The notes beneath the pieces were generated by a model that was not told the origin of the DNA, did no database searches, and worked only from the letters and a program-made list of their open reading frames with translations. A program made the translations under genes and the position numbers. Source: Actinomycetales bacterium (GTDB lineage: Bacteria; Actinomycetota; Actinomycetes; S36-B12). From it: DNA of 10,523 nt. The stretch is from NCBI GenBank assembly GCA_017849335.1, contig JAFIHP010000026.1:1-10523 (forward strand), read 5' to 3'. Shown here piece after piece: positions 6,736-10,523 of the stretch (its first letter is position 1; each line of letters begins with the position of its first letter).

Positions 6736-8150
6736 CCGCGTCCACCACGGCGCACCCGGACGCGGGGCGCATGAGCATCGTCACGCGCACGGTGCTCATG
6801 ACCGCCGCGATCGCGGTCCTCGCCGTGCTCGTCGCCGGCCTCGTGTCGTACCCCCTGGTGCGCTCGGCCGCCGAAAGCCAGACCCGCGCGGACCTGTCGC
6901 GGCTGGCCGATCTCACCAAGTCGGCTCTCGACGAGGGCGGCGGTGACGCGGACACCCCGTTGCCGCGCTCGCTGATCGCGGCTCTGCAGGCGGAGGAGAT
7001 CACCGGCTACCTCGCCGGTCCGGCCGCGACGGACGGACCCCCCGGCATGGCGTCGGACGCGCTGGCGAAGGTCCTGGGCGGCCAGTCGGTGTCCACCGAG
7101 GGCATGACGGACGACGGCGGGATGCTGATCGAGGCCCGGCCCCTCGCCTCCGGGGGCGCGGTGATCCTCGAGCAGCCCTTCACCGTCGTCGGCGTCGAAG
7201 CGGTCGACGCGGTCCGCCGGATCTCGGTCGCGTTGTTCCTCGGCCTGCTGATCGCCGTCCCCGTCGGCTACTGGGCCGCGGTCCGGCTGACGAGGCCGTT
7301 GCGCGCCGCACGCGACGCGGCGAACGAGATGGCGGCCGGCTCCCGCAGCGTGACCCTCCAGCCCGAGGGCCCGGTCGAGATCGCCGACATCGCTGACGCA
7401 CTGAACCGGCTCAACGCCGCGCTCGTCGTCTCGGAGGGCCGCCAGCGCGAGTTCTTGCTGTCGGTCTCCCACGAGCTGCGCACCCCGTTGACCGCTGTGA
7501 AGGGGTACGCGGAGGCGCTCGCCGACGGCGTGATCGACGGCGAGGACGTGCCGCGGACCGGCGCCACGGTGGCCGCCGAGGCGACGCGCCTGGACCGGCT
7601 GGTGACCGACCTGCTCGATCTCGCCCGCCTGGGAGCCGTCGACTTCCACATCGAGCCCGTCGAGGTCGACCTCGCCGACCTCGTCGAGGACGCCGGACTG
7701 GTCTGGCGCGACCGGTGCGAGCACGAGGGCGTCCGCTTCACGCTCGAGCTGCTGCAGGGCGAGCTGACCGCACGGACGGATCCGATCCGGGTCCGGCAGG
7801 TGATCGACAACCTCGCGGAGAACGCCCTGCGGGTGTCCCCGCCCGGGTCGGTGATCGTGCTCGGCCTGCGTGCCGAGCCCAGCTGGGCGGTCGTCGAGGT
7901 CCGGGACTCCGGGCCCGGGCTCACCGGTTCGGACATCGCGGACGCGTTCGAGCCAGGCGTCCTGCACGAGCGCTACCGCGGCGTCCGACCGGTCGGCACC
8001 GGACTGGGTCTGGCGCTCGTGGGCCGGCTCGCCCAGGGTCTGGGCGGATACGCGGAGGCTGGCCAGGCGGCCGAGGGCGGGGCTCGTTTCACGGTGCGAC
8101 TGCCCCTGTCGGCGGCGGCCGAGCGCGTATCGTCGGCGCATGACGTCTGA
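6732..8150 (+). CDS. Sensor histidine kinase (HAMP, HisKA, HATPase_c)
   Basis: A 472-aa membrane kinase. A short cytoplasmic N-terminus is followed by TM1 (about 17-40), an extracytoplasmic sensor region of about 120 residues (45-162) that I do not recognise, TM2 (about 164-184), a HAMP linker (185-238), the H-box FLLSVSHELRTPLTAVKGYAEAL with phospho-acceptor H247, the N-box DNLAENALRVSP (359-370), DSGPGL (392-397) and the G2 box GTGLGLAL (422-429). All catalytic motifs are intact. The ATG overlaps the regulator stop; a GGAGG-like stretch lies about 12 nt upstream. M14 (6771) is a possible later start. The gene's end overlaps the DUF2752 start by 11 nt. The signal sensed is unknown; the position inside a trp locus suggests, but does not show, a link to Trp or envelope state. 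Confidence 0.94.
8128..8133 (+). promoter_or_regulatory. Putative -10 element (TATCGT) of the DUF2752 gene, inside the kinase coding end
   Basis: TATCGT is a full TANNNT match, exactly 6 nt before the ATG at 8140, with no Shine-Dalgarno sequence. Because it lies within the last codons of the kinase, DUF2752 may be read both from the kinase transcript and from its own leaderless transcript. Confidence 0.5.
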
Positions 8151-8637
8151 GTCGACCCTGACGGCGGTGCCGTCCGCGAACGACCCGGACGCGGTCCTCG
8201 TGGCCGAGCGGGTCGACGACCGACCACGCGCCCGTCGCCTCCTGGCCCCCCTGGCGACGCTCGCGGGCACCGCCGCGGCCGTCGGCTACCTCGCGGCGGT
8301 CGACCCCAACAGTCCCGGTCACTACCCCGTGTGCCCCCTGAAGGCGCTGACCGGCTACGACTGCCCGGGCTGCGGGATGCTCCGCGCGACGCACGACCTC
8401 GCGCACGGCAACATCGCCGGCGCCCTCGATCACAACGTGCTGATGGTCGTGCTCGTCCCGCTCGCCGCGGTGCTCTGGGCGCGCTGGGTCCGGCGTGCGT
8501 GGACGGGCGTCACGCCGGCCACCACACGTGCGCAGTTCCGGCGACGCAATGCGTTGATGCTCGCCGGACTCGTGCTGATCCTGGTCTTCGGTGTCGTCCG
8601 CAACGTCGTGCCGTACCTGGGGTCCGGCATCGGATAG
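8140..8637 (+). CDS. DUF2752 domain membrane protein
   Basis: A 165-aa protein with the DUF2752 signature CPLKALTGYDCPGCGMLRATHDLAHGNIAGALDHN (residues 65-99): C65, C75 and C78, the GCGxxRAxH element and the closing HN. Hydrophobic segments lie at about 34-54, 100-116 and 140-160, with the Cys-rich loop between the first two. The Cys trio could bind a metal or be redox-active; no function is established for the family. The longer frame from 7870 is a shadow of the kinase gene. It overlaps the kinase by 11 nt and is 34 nt before trpC. As I recall, DUF2752 genes often precede trpC in this group, so it belongs to the trp neighbourhood rather than only to the two-component pair. Confidence 0.88.
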   Translation: MTSESTLTAVPSANDPDAVLVAERVDDRPRARRLLAPLATLAGTAAAVGYLAAVDPNSPGHYPVCPLKALTGYDCPGCGMLRATHDLAHGNIAGALDHNVLMVVLVPLAAVLWARWVRRAWTGVTPATTRAQFRRRNALMLAGLVLILVFGVVRNVVPYLGSGIG

Positions 8638-8640
8638 CAG

Positions 8641-8655
8641 CCGCGCAGTACGCGG
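8641..8655 (+). promoter_or_regulatory. Small inverted repeat just upstream of the trpC -10
   Basis: CCGCG (8641-8645) and CGCGG (8651-8655) flank 5 nt, 4 bp before the putative -10. It could be an operator half-site pair or a weak hairpin, but a 5-bp GC-only palindrome is common by chance in DNA this rich in GC. Confidence 0.15.
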
Positions 8656-8659
8656 TCGC

Positions 8660-8665
8660 TACCCT
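8660..8665 (+). promoter_or_regulatory. Putative -10 element (TACCCT) of trpC-trpB, leaderless
   Basis: TACCCT fits TANNNT and ends exactly 6 nt before the GTG at 8672, with no Shine-Dalgarno sequence in between. It suggests trpC and trpB have a promoter of their own, separate from that of hisI-trpE. No good -35 is visible. Confidence 0.5.
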
Positions 8666-8671
8666 GTGCGG

Positions 8672-9481
8672 GTGAGCGTTCTCGACGACATCGTCGCCGG
8701 CGTCCGTATCGATGTCGAGGCCCGGATGGCGGCCGTCCCGCTCGGCGAGCTGAAGGCGAAGGCTGCGACCGTGCGCCCGGCGCGCGACGTGGCCGCCTGC
8801 TTGTCCGACGACGACGTCGCCGTCATCGCCGAGGTCAAGCGCGCGAGCCCCAGCCGGGGCCAGCTGGCCGAGATCGCCGACCCCGCCGCGCTCGCCGTCG
8901 AGTACGAGGCCGGGGGAGCGCACTGCATCAGCGTGCTGACCGAGCAGCGTCGGTTCGGCGGTTCGCTCGCTGACCTCGCCGCGGTTCGCGCCGCCGTCGA
9001 CATCCCGGTGCTCCGCAAGGACTTCATCGTCACGAGCTACCAGCTGTGGGAGGCGAAGGCGTACGGAGCGGACATGATCCTGCTCATCGTCGCCGCGCTC
9101 GACCAGCCCGCCCTGGAGAGCCTGGTCGAGCGGACGCACAGCCTCGGTCTCACGGCGCTCGTCGAGGTGCACGACGAGGAGGAGATCGACCGCGCGGTCG
9201 ACGCCGGAGCGCGCGTCGTCGGCGTCAATGCCCGCGACCTGCGCACCCTGGAGGTCGACCGCACCGTGTTCGCCCGGGTCGCCGATCGCATCCCCGACCC
9301 CTGCGTGAAGGTCGCGGAGTCCGGCGTGCGCGAGCCGCGCGACCTGATCACGTACGCCGAGCAGGGCGCCGACGCCGTCCTGGTCGGCGAGCACCTGGTG
9401 ACCGGGAAGGACCCCCGGACGGCCGTGCACGACCTCGTCACCGCCGGGGCGCACCCCGCCCTGCGCCACGGGCGGGGATGA
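8672..9481 (+). CDS. trpC: Indole-3-glycerol phosphate synthase TrpC
   Basis: A 269-aa (beta/alpha)8 barrel of normal length for monofunctional TrpC, which converts CdRP to indole-3-glycerol phosphate. All catalytic residues known from the family can be seen: E54 and K56 (EVKRASPSRG), K116 (LRKDFI), E165 (LVEVH), N186 (GVNARDL) and S217 (KVAESG), plus phosphate-binding DAVLVGEHLV near the end. There is no TrpF (PRAI) fusion. The GTG start gives MSVLDDIVAGVR, the usual N-terminus, and is preceded by a TANNNT hexamer rather than a ribosome-binding site. The stop is 1 nt before the trpB GTG, so the two are one transcript. Confidence 0.97.
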   Translation: MSVLDDIVAGVRIDVEARMAAVPLGELKAKAATVRPARDVAACLSDDDVAVIAEVKRASPSRGQLAEIADPAALAVEYEAGGAHCISVLTEQRRFGGSLADLAAVRAAVDIPVLRKDFIVTSYQLWEAKAYGADMILLIVAALDQPALESLVERTHSLGLTALVEVHDEEEIDRAVDAGARVVGVNARDLRTLEVDRTVFARVADRIPDPCVKVAESGVREPRDLITYAEQGADAVLVGEHLVTGKDPRTAVHDLVTAGAHPALRHGRG

Positions 9482-9482
9482 C

Positions 9483-10523
9483 GTGACCACGACCGAGGCC
9501 GAGGCCGACCAGAACGGGCACTTCGGGCCGTACGGCGGACGGTTCGTCCCGGAGGCGCTCACGGCCGCGCTCGACGAGCTCGACGCGGCATTCCACGCCG
9601 CGCTGGCCGACCCGGCGTTCGCCGCCGAGCTCACGCGCCTGGAGCGCGAGTACACCGGCCGACCCAGCCCGCTGACTCCCGTTCCGCGCTTCGCCGCGGA
9701 GTGCGGCGGGGCCACGGTCTACCTCAAGCGCGAGGACCTGAACCACACGGGGTCCCACAAGATCAACAACGTGCTCGGCCAGGCGCTCCTGACGGTGCGC
9801 ATGGGCAAGCAGCGCGTGATCGCCGAGACCGGAGCGGGCCAGCACGGCGTCGCGACAGCCACGGCGGCGGCGCTCATGGGCCTGGAGTGCACCGTCTACA
9901 TGGGCCTGGAGGACACCCGTCGCCAGGCGCTCAACGTGGCCCGCATGAGGCTCCTGGGCGCCGAGGTCGTGCCGGTCACCGCGGGCAGCCAGACCCTCAA
10001 GGACGCCATCAACGAGGCGATGCGCGACTGGGTCACGACGGTCGACCGCACGCACTACGTCCTCGGCACGGTCACCGGTCCGGCGCCGTTCCCGACGATG
10101 GTGCGCCACTTCCACGAGGTCATCGGTCGCGAGGCGCGCGAGCAGGTCCTGGCCGCCGAGGGCCGGCTCCCCGACGCGGTCGTGGCGTGCGTGGGCGGCG
10201 GGTCCAACGCGATGGGGCTGTTCAGCGGGTTCCTCGACGACACCGACGTCCAGCTGCGCGGCTACGAGGCCGGCGGCGAGGGCATCGAGACGGGCCGGCA
10301 TGCCTCCCGGTTCGGCGCGGGGAGTCCCGGCGTCCTGCACGGCGCACGCACCTACGTCATGCAGGACGAGTGGGGCCAGACGCTTCCGTCGCACTCGGTG
10401 TCCGCCGGCTTGGACTATCCCGGTGTCGGGCCAGAGCACGCCTGGCTGCACGACACCGGTCGCGCCGTCTACGAGCCGGTGAACGACGACGAGGCGATGG
10501 CTGCGTTCGCCGTGCTGTGCCGC
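9483..10523 (+). CDS. trpB: Tryptophan synthase beta chain TrpB, 3' end beyond the window
   Basis: The frame is open from GTG 9483 to the window end (347 codons, most of a roughly 400-aa protein) with no stop. It condenses indole and serine to tryptophan using PLP. Seen are NGHFGPYGGRFVPEAL at the N-terminus, the PLP lysine K93 in LNHTGSHKINN, the catalytic E115 in AETGAGQHG, the PLP-phosphate loop GGGSN (238-242), ETGRHA, and SAGLDYPGVGPEHAWL. These sit six residues later than in the Salmonella enzyme. One oddity is A201 in TGPAPFP, where TrpB proteins normally have His (GPHPYP or GPHPFP). The GTG is 1 nt after the trpC stop with GGGG about 5 nt upstream; the ATG at 9478 runs into an immediate stop. 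trpA is expected next. Confidence 0.96.
   Translation, partial: MTTTEAEADQNGHFGPYGGRFVPEALTAALDELDAAFHAALADPAFAAELTRLEREYTGRPSPLTPVPRFAAECGGATVYLKREDLNHTGSHKINNVLGQALLTVRMGKQRVIAETGAGQHGVATATAAALMGLECTVYMGLEDTRRQALNVARMRLLGAEVVPVTAGSQTLKDAINEAMRDWVTTVDRTHYVLGTVTGPAPFPTMVRHFHEVIGREAREQVLAAEGRLPDAVVACVGGGSNAMGLFSGFLDDTDVQLRGYEAGGEGIETGRHASRFGAGSPGVLHGARTYVMQDEWGQTLPSHSVSAGLDYPGVGPEHAWLHDTGRAVYEPVNDDEAMAAFAVLCR

Noticed and set aside
8510..9715. 401-codon minus-strand open frame opposite trpC
   Set aside because: It mirrors trpC codons and crosses gene boundaries, with no family signature.
9438..10451. 337-codon minus-strand open frame opposite trpB
   Set aside because: It is a shadow of trpB, which is unmistakable on the plus strand but runs off the window without a stop.

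Overview
This is a very GC-rich, densely packed stretch of bacterial chromosome. It looks like a Gram-positive actinobacterium: it has an actinobacterial-type error-prone polymerase DnaE2, a mycothiol-era DinB/MDMPI-fold protein next to hisI, a Trp-operon-associated membrane protein, an HGxxPAAW small membrane protein and a DUF2752 protein around trpE/trpC/trpB. The gene order resembles what I know from Propionibacteriales/Nocardioidaceae (Nocardioides or Aeromicrobium relatives). That placement is inference from order and family content, not from a search.

Layout. (1) 1-1084: the 3' third of dnaE2, cut by the window edge. (2) 1085-1157: a convergent junction holding a perfect 17-bp inverted repeat that also contains the stop codon of the next gene. 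(3) 1149-2512: an AraC-type regulator (-) divergent from a VOC/PhnB-like protein (+). (4) 2509-3150: a TIGR03085/MDMPI-type putative metalloenzyme (-), tail-to-tail with the VOC gene through one shared CTAG. (5) 3211-5969: hisI, trpE, a four-helix Trp-associated membrane protein and an HGxxPAAW two-helix protein, all on + with 4-nt overlaps or a 4-nt gap. (6) 6037-8150: an OmpR-type response regulator and its histidine kinase (ATGA overlap). (7) 8140-8637: a DUF2752 membrane protein overlapping the kinase end by 11 nt. (8) 8672-10523: trpC and the start of trpB (cut by the window edge).

Together, regions 5-8 are a his/trp biosynthetic locus. hisI is the third step of histidine synthesis; trpE makes anthranilate (its partner trpG is not here); trpC closes the indole ring; trpB condenses indole with serine. 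trpD, trpF and trpG are not in the window; trpA is expected just downstream. Absence of trpF fits the actinobacterial habit of using PriA for both the HisA and TrpF reactions, but this is not shown here. Three unassigned membrane proteins and a two-component system are interleaved with the enzymes.

Regulation. No Trp-rich leader peptide is visible: hisI and trpE overlap, leaving no room before trpE, and the 60 bp before hisI contains none. Instead, six genes share a layout in which an xANNNT hexamer sits 6-7 nt before the start codon with no Shine-Dalgarno sequence, the signature of leaderless transcripts. No tRNA, rRNA, CRISPR, insertion sequence or attachment site was seen. All intergenic gaps are under 100 bp, so there is no long unexplained non-coding stretch.
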